NCBI GenBank assembly: GCA_022792835.1
Contig: JAAWBT010000089.1
Location: 80,831 to 144,830 of the forward strand
DNA length: 64,000 nucleotides
Reading direction: 5' to 3'
DNA from: Lachnospiraceae bacterium
GTDB taxonomy: Bacteria; Bacillota; Clostridia; Lachnospirales; Lachnospiraceae
Shown here: one piece after another, positions 26,583-34,166 of the stretch
Layout: the number at the start of each line of letters is the position of its first letter
Numbering within the stretch: position 1 is the first letter of the stretch
Made by a program: the position numbers and the translations under genes
Notes under the pieces: generated by a model
Told to the model about the DNA's origin: nothing
The model's database searches: none
What the model saw: only the letters and a program-made list of their open reading frames with translations

Positions 26583-28109
26583 ATGTCAAAAACTTTGATC
26601 AAAAATGCAGTTGTCTACGATGGAAGCGGTGACAGGCCGTATGGGGCTGATGTTCTTATTAACGGACCGGTCATTGAAAAAATCGGCGCAAGGCTTGTGG
26701 ATTGGGAGGCGGAGATTGTGGAGGCGGGAGGAAAAGCACTGGCGCCTGGCTTTATCAACACACACAGCCATATGGAATTTGCGCCCTTTAAAACGCCGGA
26801 TATGTTTCCTTCCGTCAGTCAGGGCATTACGACAGAATGTCTTGGACAGGACGGATCCTCTGTGTGTCCCCTGACAGATGCCATTGCCAGAGAGCTTGCC
26901 GACAATATGGCGCCTCTGGCGGGAACGCTGCCCTATGCATATCCCTGGAGGAGCTTTGCCGATTACATGAAGAAGGTGGAAGAGGCGAAACCTGCATGCC
27001 GTATGGTAAGCCTTGTGGGGGAAGGCACCATTCGGATGAATGTTATGGGGAGCGATAACCGCAGACCAACCCCAAAAGAACTGAAACGGATGCAGGATAT
27101 TCTGGCACAGTGCATGGAGGAGGGAGCGAAAGGAATGTCCCTGGGACTGATTTATCCGCCCGGAAGTTATGCGGAAACGGATGAGCTGATCGCGATGGCC
27201 CAGGTTGTGGCAGACTATGACGGCCTGATTATGGTACATATGAGAAACGAAAAGGAGCGGCTGCTGGAATCCATGGATGAAATGCTGGAGGTCATAAAGG
27301 CGACCGGTGTCCGTCTGCAGATTTCCCATTTTAAGGCTCTTGGTCATGACAACTGGACAAAGGTTGATGAGGGGATTGCAAAATTGGAAAACATGGCGGC
27401 TTTTGGCTATGAGGTGAACTGTGACCAGTATCCCTGGTCTGCCGCCTGCACCGGTTTAAAGGTCTGCTGTCCTCATTGGGCGTTTGAAGGGGGAGAACAG
27501 GGCTTCCAGGCGCGGCTTAAGGATTTGGAACAGTATGCAAAGATTCTTGCCGAGACGGAAAGGGAAATCAATGTCCGCGGAGGAGGAAAGAGTATTATGC
27601 TTGCGGCTGTGGCCACAGAAGAATATCAGTGGATGGCCGGCCAGACGATGGATGTTATTTCTGAAAAACTCGGGATGGAAGTGGCGCCTGCCGTCCTTCA
27701 TATTTTACAGCATGAGGGGCCTTCTGTGATCGCCATCTATTTCTCGATCAGTGATGAGAAAGTGGTGGATATCATGAAAACTCCTTATCAGGTGGTGTGC
27801 ACGGACGGCATTGCCGGGACACATCCCCATCCGAGAATGTATTCCACGTACCACAGATTCCTCGGGCACTATGTGAGAGAGCTTGGAGTTATGTCTCTTG
27901 AGAAAGCGGTCCACAAGATCACCATGGAGCCTGCAAGGCGTTTAAGACTTTGGGATCGGGGCCTGATCCGGGAGGGAATGTCCGCGGATCTGGTGTTGTT
28001 TGATCCGGATATGATCAAAGAAGGGAATTCTTATGTGGAACCAGATGCGCCTTCTGTTGGAATCCTAAAGGTCTGGGTTCTGGGAGAAGTGAAGTTTGAA
28101 GGACAGTGA
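26583..28109 (+). CDS. D-aminoacylase-family amidohydrolase, second copy
   Basis: This 508-residue amidohydrolase has the HxH motif at His61/His63 (FINTHSHMEF), an MSLGLIYPPG segment typical of N-acyl-D-amino-acid deacylases, VHMRNEKERL, QISHFKALGHDNW and a catalytic-Asp region CTDGIAGTHPHPRMYS. It should hydrolyse an N-acyl (or N-carbamoyl) amino acid. AAGGAGG at 26569-26575 sets the start at 26583. It is only distantly similar to the enzyme at 11425, so the two blocks probably process different substrates. Confidence 0.85.
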   Translation: MSKTLIKNAVVYDGSGDRPYGADVLINGPVIEKIGARLVDWEAEIVEAGGKALAPGFINTHSHMEFAPFKTPDMFPSVSQGITTECLGQDGSSVCPLTDAIARELADNMAPLAGTLPYAYPWRSFADYMKKVEEAKPACRMVSLVGEGTIRMNVMGSDNRRPTPKELKRMQDILAQCMEEGAKGMSLGLIYPPGSYAETDELIAMAQVVADYDGLIMVHMRNEKERLLESMDEMLEVIKATGVRLQISHFKALGHDNWTKVDEGIAKLENMAAFGYEVNCDQYPWSAACTGLKVCCPHWAFEGGEQGFQARLKDLEQYAKILAETEREINVRGGGKSIMLAAVATEEYQWMAGQTMDVISEKLGMEVAPAVLHILQHEGPSVIAIYFSISDEKVVDIMKTPYQVVCTDGIAGTHPHPRMYSTYHRFLGHYVRELGVMSLEKAVHKITMEPARRLRLWDRGLIREGMSADLVLFDPDMIKEGNSYVEPDAPSVGILKVWVLGEVKFEGQ

Positions 28110-28138
28110 AGCGGTAAAAGGATCAGGGGGGAGAAGGA

Positions 28139-29503
28139 ATGTTTGACTTATGTGTAAAAAACGGGAAAATAATCAGTTCAAAGACAGTGCTGGAGGGGGA
28201 GCTGTATGTGAAGGATGGGAAGGTTGCAGCCATCGCCGCGCCTGGGAGCAATCTGGAAAGTAAGAACATAATTGACGCCGCAGGAAAGTATCTTATGCCT
28301 GGTGTTGTGGACGCCCATGTCCACGGAGGTTACGGAACGCCGGAGAGGGAAACCTTTGAGGCAGTGGGAAAAGCAGCCGCGGCAGGGGGCGTCACAACAG
28401 TTCTGGAGCAGCCCTTGTCCGTTCCGATTACAGTTACAGAGGAAGCTTTTCTTGGCAAGAAAAAAGAAGCGGAAGAAAGGTTCTGTGTTGATTTTGGCAT
28501 CTGGGGAGGCTTAGTTCCCGGACATTTGGAAGATATGGAAAAGTTGTATGAGCTGGGTGCGGGAGCTTTTAAGTCTTTTATGTGCAGATGCTCCAATTAT
28601 CCAACCACAAACGACGGACAGATCCTGGAAGGACTTAAGATTCTTGCGAAATTTGGAGGGGTCCATGCGGTTCATGCGGAGAACGATACGCTGATTCAGG
28701 AGCTGGCCGACAGATTCCGCGCAGAAGGGAAAATGGATGCAAAGGCTTATCTGGAATCCCACCCGCCCTATTCTGAGCTGGAGGCAATTCAGAGATATAT
28801 TCTGCTCTCCCGCCAGATTCCCGGGGCAAAAACCCATATTGTGCACTGCAGCATCGCGGAGGGAGCCCTTGAAGTCGGCAGAGCAAAGATGGACGGCATC
28901 GATATCTCAGTGGAGACCTGCCCCCAGTATCTTGCGCTTTGTGAGGATGACTTGTATGAAAAGGGAGGCGTGGCCAAGTGTGACCCGCCGGTAAGGAGTC
29001 TGGAAAATGTCGAAAAGCTCTGGGAGCTTGTGAAAGAGGGAGCCATTGACCTGATTGCCTCAGATCATTCGCCCCATCCCTTTGAGAAGAAAGTTGTCCC
29101 TGAAAATGATTTTTCAAAGGCGGCGGAAGGAGTCACCGGCGAACAGACCATGTTGCCGGTTATCCTGACAGAGGGGGTGCATAAGAGAAAGCTTCCTCTC
29201 ACCAAAATGGTTCAGCTTTTGTGTGAGAATCCTGCCCGCAGGTTTGGACTTTATGGAAGAAAGGGCGCGCTGGAGATTGGCTTTGACGGGGATTTTAACA
29301 TCATTGATCTGGATAAAGAGTGGATATGCCATGGAAAAGATATGTATTATGTGAATAAACATACTCCTTATGATGGAAAGCACATGAAGGGGGCGGTTGA
29401 GGCCACCTATATCAGAGGGAGGCTTGTCTGTGAACAAGGAGAAATGAAAGTGGAGCCGGGATTTGGACAGTTCTTGGCCATGAAGATGCGCCCTTCCATC
29501 TGA
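28139..29503 (+). CDS. Allantoinase/hydantoinase-like cyclic amidohydrolase
   Basis: The 454-residue enzyme has the binuclear metal set of the dihydroorotase/allantoinase/hydantoinase group: His60 and His62 (VDAHVHGG), a carboxylatable Lys145 (GAGAFKSFM), HAEN, THIVHCS and IASDHSPHP. SIAEGALEVGRAKMDGIDI followed by SVETCPQYL, then KCDPPVRSLEN, is closest in feel to allantoinase. It opens cyclic ureides, imides or hydantoins to N-carbamoyl acids, which could be passed to the amidohydrolase next door. It begins 29 bases after that gene behind GGGGGGAGAAGGA and ends the operon. No obvious terminator follows. Confidence 0.8.
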   Translation: MFDLCVKNGKIISSKTVLEGELYVKDGKVAAIAAPGSNLESKNIIDAAGKYLMPGVVDAHVHGGYGTPERETFEAVGKAAAAGGVTTVLEQPLSVPITVTEEAFLGKKKEAEERFCVDFGIWGGLVPGHLEDMEKLYELGAGAFKSFMCRCSNYPTTNDGQILEGLKILAKFGGVHAVHAENDTLIQELADRFRAEGKMDAKAYLESHPPYSELEAIQRYILLSRQIPGAKTHIVHCSIAEGALEVGRAKMDGIDISVETCPQYLALCEDDLYEKGGVAKCDPPVRSLENVEKLWELVKEGAIDLIASDHSPHPFEKKVVPENDFSKAAEGVTGEQTMLPVILTEGVHKRKLPLTKMVQLLCENPARRFGLYGRKGALEIGFDGDFNIIDLDKEWICHGKDMYYVNKHTPYDGKHMKGAVEATYIRGRLVCEQGEMKVEPGFGQFLAMKMRPSI

Positions 29504-29570
29504 CAGGACAAAAAAATCGAAGGCTTTCTTCTGTGAAATCTGTTTTAAATAAATCTTTCAGGGAAAAGTA

Positions 29571-29599
29571 TTGACAAAGAGGGAAATTTGAGATACAAG
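29571..29599 (+). promoter_or_regulatory. Candidate promoter of the yitT-like gene
   Basis: TTGACA (29571-29576), 17 bases, TACAAG (29594-29599). The -35 is consensus and the -10 matches four of six bases. Confidence 0.5.
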
Positions 29600-29645
29600 A
29601 GAGAGGTTGTTATTAATTCTTTTTGCTGGAATGAGGAATTGATTT

Positions 29646-30536
29646 ATGGAACAGATGGAAGTTTATATGCAGAAGAAGCAGTGGCCCAAATATGTCCTCT
29701 GCGTGGTGGGAGCGCTTATTTATTCCTTTGGGATGAATGCATTTGTGGCCTCCATGGGCCTGTATGCCGGTGGAGTCATGGGAATCAGTCAGATCATACA
29801 GAGTGTTGTGGTGGATAAACTCCATGTGGATCTGGGGAGTCTTAATCTCAGCGCAGTGCTGTATTCCCTTTTGAATGTACCGCTTTTTGTTATGGCCATG
29901 AGGAGCATAGGGAGACAGTTTCTGATCAAAACAGCGATCAACGTGATCTGTGTGACATTTTTTATGAGTATCCTTCCGGTGCCCGCTGTGCCTATTATTG
30001 AGGAACGTCTTACCTGTGCCCTGATCGGAGGCATCATCTGCGGTGCTGGGGCCGGACTCACTCTGCAGGCCGGAGGAAGCGGCGCCGGTCTGGAGATCCT
30101 TGGCGTCTATCTGGCAAAGAAGGGGAAGAGCATCAGTGTGGGGAAGCTTTCGATACTGATCAACGGGATCATCTATGGAATCTGTATCCTCCTGTTTGAT
30201 GTATCTGTGGCGATTTACTGTATTATTTACGCGGTGTTCCTGTCCTTTGTGCTGGATAAGGCTTATACCCAGAGTATCAATGTGCAGGTCATGATTTTTA
30301 CAAAAAACAGCGGCAATGCCATCCGGGAAATGATCATCAGGGAGTTTAACAGAAGCGCCACCCTCTGGAGCGGCGTGGGCGGCTATACAGAGAAGGATAC
30401 GGTGATTGTCTATTCCGTGCTCTCCAAATATGAGGCTGCGATCCTCAGGAGGATGGTGAGGGAGACAGACCCTCACGCCTTCCTGGTGCTGAACGAGGGC
30501 TGCCAGATTTCAGGAAATTTTCCAAAACATCTGTAA
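29646..30536 (+). CDS. YitT-family membrane protein
   Basis: The 296-residue protein has five or six membrane helices (residues about 15-210) with GGVMGISQIIQ and LQAGGSGAGLEILG, followed by a soluble DUF2179-type domain with a ferredoxin-like pattern (RSATLWSGVGGYTEKD). This is the YitT/YqfU architecture; the function of these proteins is not established. It is monocistronic, bounded by its own promoter and the terminator at 30544. Confidence 0.85.
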   Translation: MEQMEVYMQKKQWPKYVLCVVGALIYSFGMNAFVASMGLYAGGVMGISQIIQSVVVDKLHVDLGSLNLSAVLYSLLNVPLFVMAMRSIGRQFLIKTAINVICVTFFMSILPVPAVPIIEERLTCALIGGIICGAGAGLTLQAGGSGAGLEILGVYLAKKGKSISVGKLSILINGIIYGICILLFDVSVAIYCIIYAVFLSFVLDKAYTQSINVQVMIFTKNSGNAIREMIIREFNRSATLWSGVGGYTEKDTVIVYSVLSKYEAAILRRMVRETDPHAFLVLNEGCQISGNFPKHL

Positions 30537-30543
30537 AAAAATG

Positions 30544-30573
30544 GAGGATCCGCTTCGGGGTCCTCTGTTTTTT
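30544..30573 (+). terminator. Terminator after the yitT-like gene
   Basis: GAGGATCC (30544-30551) pairs with GGGTCCTC (30558-30565) around a six-base loop, and six T residues follow. Confidence 0.85.
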
Positions 30574-30697
30574 AGTATATCATTCTTATCAAATGATTTT
30601 CAGCTGAATGGTGGTTGTATTTTCTTGATTCTATGATATAGTAATTATGACTGGATGGAAAAACTGTCCAAAAAATATTGCAACTAAGGAGTCTGCC

Positions 30698-32038
30698 ATG
30701 GATAATCAACTGGAGTGGAAGGAAGAATTTGATATTGGTGTAAAGATCATTGATGAGGAACACCGGAGGCTTGTTAAGATTATCAACAAGCTTTTTGCTC
30801 TTGGAGAAGAGGAAAGGAAAAGTAGGAAAGCATGCCAGGAAGGAATCAAATATTTTAAAGAGCATGCGATGAGGCATTTTGAAGACGAAGAAAAGTATAT
30901 GGAGCTGATCGCCTATGAGGATCTGGAGATGCACAGGCGCATACATAGGGGATTCCGGGAGAATACGCTTCCGGCGCTGGAGCAGGAGCTGGCCCGGGAA
31001 GGCTATTCCTCCGATGCGGTCGACCATTTTCTGGGTGTCTGTGCCGGCTGGCTGATCGGACACACCCTGACGGAGGACCAGGCAATCGCCGGAGAAGGGG
31101 AAGGGAAATGGAAGGACCTTCTGCCGGAGAAGGAGCTTTCGGATCTCAAACGGGTCATCAGCAAACTGCTCTATGACATGTTCCAGTTAAAGTCGCAGGT
31201 GATCAGTGAAGCCTACGGGGGAGAACGGTTTGGAAAAGGCGTGTATTACCGGCTGGTCTACGGCAAAGAAAATGATGACAAAAAATGGGAGATTATTCTA
31301 GTTTTTGAAGAAAAGATTTTGCTCAGCACGGTCGGAAAAATTATGGGGGTCCATTCCAATAAGCTGGATGTGATGCTGCTCAATGCAGTCAGGTATACGG
31401 CGAGCCAGTTTGTATGGCGTGTCATGGGACATTTTCCGTCAGCCAAGTCTTATGAGCTGGTGGAGGAAAATCTTTTGACCTATGAGCAGTTTCAGGAAGT
31501 GTTTGAAGAAAAGAAACCGCAGGTAAGTCTTCTGTTTGACACCAATGCCGGATATTTTTCTTATTGTATGTTTGCGCCCCATCTGCTCCAGGGCGGCATC
31601 GGGACCCCTCTGGCGGCGGACAACGCATTGCGGGAGGTGGAAAAGTATCTTCGGGAGAGGGATAAAGCTCCGGTGCCCAAAATACTTGTGGTAGACGATT
31701 CCATGACGATCCGGATGGGAATGAGAAGGCTGCTTTCCGGAAAGTACGAGGTTTCGGAGGTGGACTCCGGAGCTGCCGCGATCCGGGCTGTCACCCTGGA
31801 CCGGCCGGACTTGATTCTTTTAGACTATGAGATGCCGGTCTGTGACGGAAGCCATGTGTTTGAGATGCTTCGCGCAGAAAAGGAATTTGAGGATATCCCG
31901 GTAATCTTCCTGACCAGCAGAGATGACCCGGAAAGCGTGAAGAAGGTGCTGTCTTTAAAACCGGAGGGCTATCTGTTAAAATATTTAAAGCCTGCGGACA
32001 TTAAGAGTCGGATTGATGAGTATTTTCTGAAAAGATAA
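30698..32038 (+). CDS. Hemerythrin domain fused to a CheX-like region and a receiver domain
   Basis: The 446-residue protein has three parts. Residues 1-130 are a bacteriohemerythrin (WKEEFDIGVKIIDEEHRRL, HAMRHFEDEEKYM, EMHRRIHRGF, GHTLTEDQ) with all His/Glu/Asp di-iron ligands, so it can bind O2 or sense it. Residues 140-320 have a CheX/CheC-like strand-helix pattern but no clear ExxN catalytic motif. Residues 327-446 are a receiver with phosphoacceptor Asp376 (LLDYEMPVCDG). TAAGGAG six bases before ATG 30698 fixes the start. A second protein with the first two parts lies at 38706 on the other strand. An oxygen or redox input to signalling is the inferred role. Confidence 0.8.
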   Translation: MDNQLEWKEEFDIGVKIIDEEHRRLVKIINKLFALGEEERKSRKACQEGIKYFKEHAMRHFEDEEKYMELIAYEDLEMHRRIHRGFRENTLPALEQELAREGYSSDAVDHFLGVCAGWLIGHTLTEDQAIAGEGEGKWKDLLPEKELSDLKRVISKLLYDMFQLKSQVISEAYGGERFGKGVYYRLVYGKENDDKKWEIILVFEEKILLSTVGKIMGVHSNKLDVMLLNAVRYTASQFVWRVMGHFPSAKSYELVEENLLTYEQFQEVFEEKKPQVSLLFDTNAGYFSYCMFAPHLLQGGIGTPLAADNALREVEKYLRERDKAPVPKILVVDDSMTIRMGMRRLLSGKYEVSEVDSGAAAIRAVTLDRPDLILLDYEMPVCDGSHVFEMLRAEKEFEDIPVIFLTSRDDPESVKKVLSLKPEGYLLKYLKPADIKSRIDEYFLKR

Positions 32039-32064
32039 AAATACAGAAACGTAGGAAAAATTCA

Positions 32065-32092
32065 TTGCGGGTTTCTGATAATGTGGTATAAT
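32065..32092 (+). promoter_or_regulatory. Promoter of the dhaKL operon
   Basis: TTGCGG (32065-32070), 16 bases, TATAAT (32087-32092). The -10 is perfect. It leaves an untranslated leader of about 100 bases. Confidence 0.65.
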
Positions 32093-32198
32093 GTAGTATG
32101 ACTAGTAAAAACAACAGGGTACAGACAGGGAAGCGCCCTATGGGCATACCTTGATGCCCAAAAACCGCAGGCGAAATTAAGGAAAGGAAAGCAAAACT
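32093..32198 (+). promoter_or_regulatory. Structured 5' leader of dhaK
   Basis: The leader contains a perfect hairpin GGGCAT/ATGCCC (32142-32159) enclosed by a second possible helix CGCC (32134-32137) with GGCG (32170-32173), then an A-rich stretch and AAGGAAAGG. The nested helices look like a small RNA regulatory element, but I do not recognise it as a named riboswitch class. Confidence 0.35.
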
Positions 32199-33197
32199 AT
32201 GAAGAAAATTATCAACAAACCGGAAAATGTGGTGGAGGAGATGCTGCATGGACTGGCCATGGCCAATCCGGCAGTGATTCACAGCGAGGGGCTGGGGGTC
32301 ATTTCCCGAAAGGAAAAAAGCGAGAAGGTAGGCATTGTGTCCGGAGGAGGGAGCGGCCATGAGCCCGCTCATGCAGGTTATGTGGGGAAAGGTATGCTGG
32401 ATGCAGCGGTGGCTGGCAATGTCTTTTCGTCCCCTGATCCGGAGAGGATCCAGGAAGGGATCAATCAGGCGAACGGCGGCAAAGGTGTTCTGTTAGTCAT
32501 CAAGAATTATTCTGGCGATTACATGAATTTCACCATGGCGGCGGATATGGCGGAGCTTGACGATATTGAAGTAGACTATGTGATCGTGAAAGATGACGTG
32601 GCAGTGGAAGACAGCACTTATTCTACAGGACGCAGGGGCATTGCAGGCACTGTTTTTGTACACAAAATCGCAGGAGCCAAAGCAGAGGCAGGAGCTTCTC
32701 TGGCGGAGGTAAAGGCAGCGGCGGAGAAGGCCATCAAAAATTTGAGAAGCATGGGTATGTCTATGAGCGCATGTACCATTCCCGCAGTAGGAAAGCCCGG
32801 ATTTATTCTTGAGGAGAATGAAATCGAGATCGGCATGGGAATTCACGGTGAGCCTGGAATCAGCAAGACAGAGCTCAAAGAATCCAAAGAGATCGCCAAG
32901 ATTCTGCTGGACAAGATTTTGGAAGATTACAAGGCATCCGGCATCGAGACGGAGGGCGGCGAGTTTGCGCTGATGGTAAACGGATTGGGTGCGACTCCGC
33001 TTATGGAGCTTTACATCTTAAACGGCGATGTGCAGGCTTATCTGGCTGAGAAAGGCATCAAGATTTACAGGACTTTTGTGGGCAATTACATGACGGCCCT
33101 TGAGATGGCCGGCTGCTCAGTGACGCTGATGAAGTTGGACGACGAGTTGAAAGAGCTTTTAGACGCTCCCAGCGAAGCACCTGCATTCCGCGTCTGA
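32199..33197 (+). CDS. dhaK: Dihydroxyacetone kinase, DhaK subunit
   Basis: The 332-residue protein is the substrate-binding subunit. His216 in GMGIHGEPG is the residue that binds dihydroxyacetone covalently; GGGSGHEPAHAGYVGKGMLDAA and NYSGDYMNF are also diagnostic. It works with DhaL, which follows, to make dihydroxyacetone phosphate. Two-subunit DhaKL enzymes take phosphate from PEP through DhaM and the PTS; no dhaM is seen in this window, so the phosphoryl donor subunit must be encoded elsewhere or this DhaK has a different partner. Confidence 0.92.
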   Translation: MKKIINKPENVVEEMLHGLAMANPAVIHSEGLGVISRKEKSEKVGIVSGGGSGHEPAHAGYVGKGMLDAAVAGNVFSSPDPERIQEGINQANGGKGVLLVIKNYSGDYMNFTMAADMAELDDIEVDYVIVKDDVAVEDSTYSTGRRGIAGTVFVHKIAGAKAEAGASLAEVKAAAEKAIKNLRSMGMSMSACTIPAVGKPGFILEENEIEIGMGIHGEPGISKTELKESKEIAKILLDKILEDYKASGIETEGGEFALMVNGLGATPLMELYILNGDVQAYLAEKGIKIYRTFVGNYMTALEMAGCSVTLMKLDDELKELLDAPSEAPAFRV

Positions 33198-33233
33198 TCA
33201 CATTTTTTTATAGAAGAAAGGGAGTAAACGATT

Positions 33234-33878
33234 ATGGGATTTCAGTTGACAAGCAAGGATTATGTGGAGTACCTTAAACTGGCTTATGAGAAGATTCATG
33301 CCAGCGGAGATTATATTACAGAGCTGGATGCCGCCACCGGCGATGGGGATCACTGGGCGAACATCGACAGCGGTTTCGGGAAGCTCAATGAGATCTCCGA
33401 ATCCCTGGCAGAAATGACTCTTTTTGAGCAGTTCAAGCAGATTGGAAAGACCATGATGTCTGTCATCGGCGGGTCCTCCGGCGTCCTCTACGGCAGCGCC
33501 TACCTGGCGGCGGCAAAGACCCTCAAAGATAAAGAAACCATCGGCAATGAGGAGCTTGGCGGTGTGCTCTGTGCTATGCTGGAGGCCATCATGTCCAGAG
33601 GAAACGCCAAACCGGGATGGAAGACCATGATCGACAGCCTTCATCCGGCGGCAGAGTGCTATAAATCCTGTCTGGCGGAGGGGATTTCGGAAGAAGAGAC
33701 TCTGAAGAAAGTGAAGCAGGCGGCCCTTGACGGAGCAGAGAGCACCAAAGGAATGGAAGCAGTGAGAGGCCGTGCCACTTATCAGGCGGATAAGGGAGTG
33801 GGACATCTGGATCCCGGTGCGGTTACCATGTCCTATCAGATTGAGATTTTGGCGGACTATGTCCTTTCTAAACTGTAA
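33234..33878 (+). CDS. dhaL: Dihydroxyacetone kinase, DhaL (nucleotide-binding) subunit
   Basis: The 214-residue subunit has the ADP/Mg-binding motif TGDGDHWANIDSGF (usually GDGDHGxNM), GGSSGVLYGSAYLAAA and the C-terminal KGVGHLDPGAVTM. It begins 36 bases after dhaK, behind AAAGGGAGT. A strong terminator at 33900 closes the operon. Confidence 0.92.
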   Translation: MGFQLTSKDYVEYLKLAYEKIHASGDYITELDAATGDGDHWANIDSGFGKLNEISESLAEMTLFEQFKQIGKTMMSVIGGSSGVLYGSAYLAAAKTLKDKETIGNEELGGVLCAMLEAIMSRGNAKPGWKTMIDSLHPAAECYKSCLAEGISEEETLKKVKQAALDGAESTKGMEAVRGRATYQADKGVGHLDPGAVTMSYQIEILADYVLSKL

Positions 33879-33899
33879 AGGGCTGCGGTCTGGAAGTTT

Positions 33900-33952
33900 A
33901 AACAGGGAGTTGCCGGTTAGCTAGAAAGGCCAACCGGCAGCTCCCTGTTTTT
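33900..33952 (+). terminator. Terminator of the dhaKL operon
   Basis: A 19-base arm (33900-33918) pairs with 33932-33950 except for one mismatch, and the stem ends in five T residues. Confidence 0.9.
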
Positions 33953-34022
33953 GGGTGGCTTTCCGATAGATCATTTGGCATAGGAGCGCCTGCTTTTTAT
34001 AGGCTGTTTATAAGGGATCTGT

Positions 34023-34056
34023 ACTGTCCGACAGTTTTAGGATAGCAGATATCTGC
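34023..34056 (+). promoter_or_regulatory. Two palindromes upstream of carB
   Basis: ACTGT-CCG-ACAGT (34023-34035) and the perfect 12-base palindrome GCAGATATCTGC (34045-34056) lie about 40-70 bases upstream of the carB promoter. Within the 288-base gap after dhaL they are the only features besides the terminator and the promoter. They may be binding sites for a pyrimidine or arginine regulator, but neither matches a site I can name. Confidence 0.35.
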
Positions 34057-34094
34057 AGAAGGTATAAAGCCTTTCTTCACGCTCACTTTTTTAG

Positions 34095-34123
34095 TTGCAC
34101 CCTCTGTCGGTTTTAGGTATAAT
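34095..34123 (+). promoter_or_regulatory. Promoter of carB
   Basis: TTGCAC (34095-34100), 17 bases, TATAAT (34118-34123). This is a strong sigma-A promoter. Confidence 0.85.
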
Positions 34124-34166
34124 GGTAAGGACAAAAAAGTGAAAGCCTAAAAACAGGGGGAAAAAT

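Noticed and set aside
32093..32198. Naming the dhaK leader as a known riboswitch
   Set aside because: It did not fit the consensus of glycine, THF, ZTP, fluoride, c-di-GMP, guanidine or preQ1 classes as I recall them.
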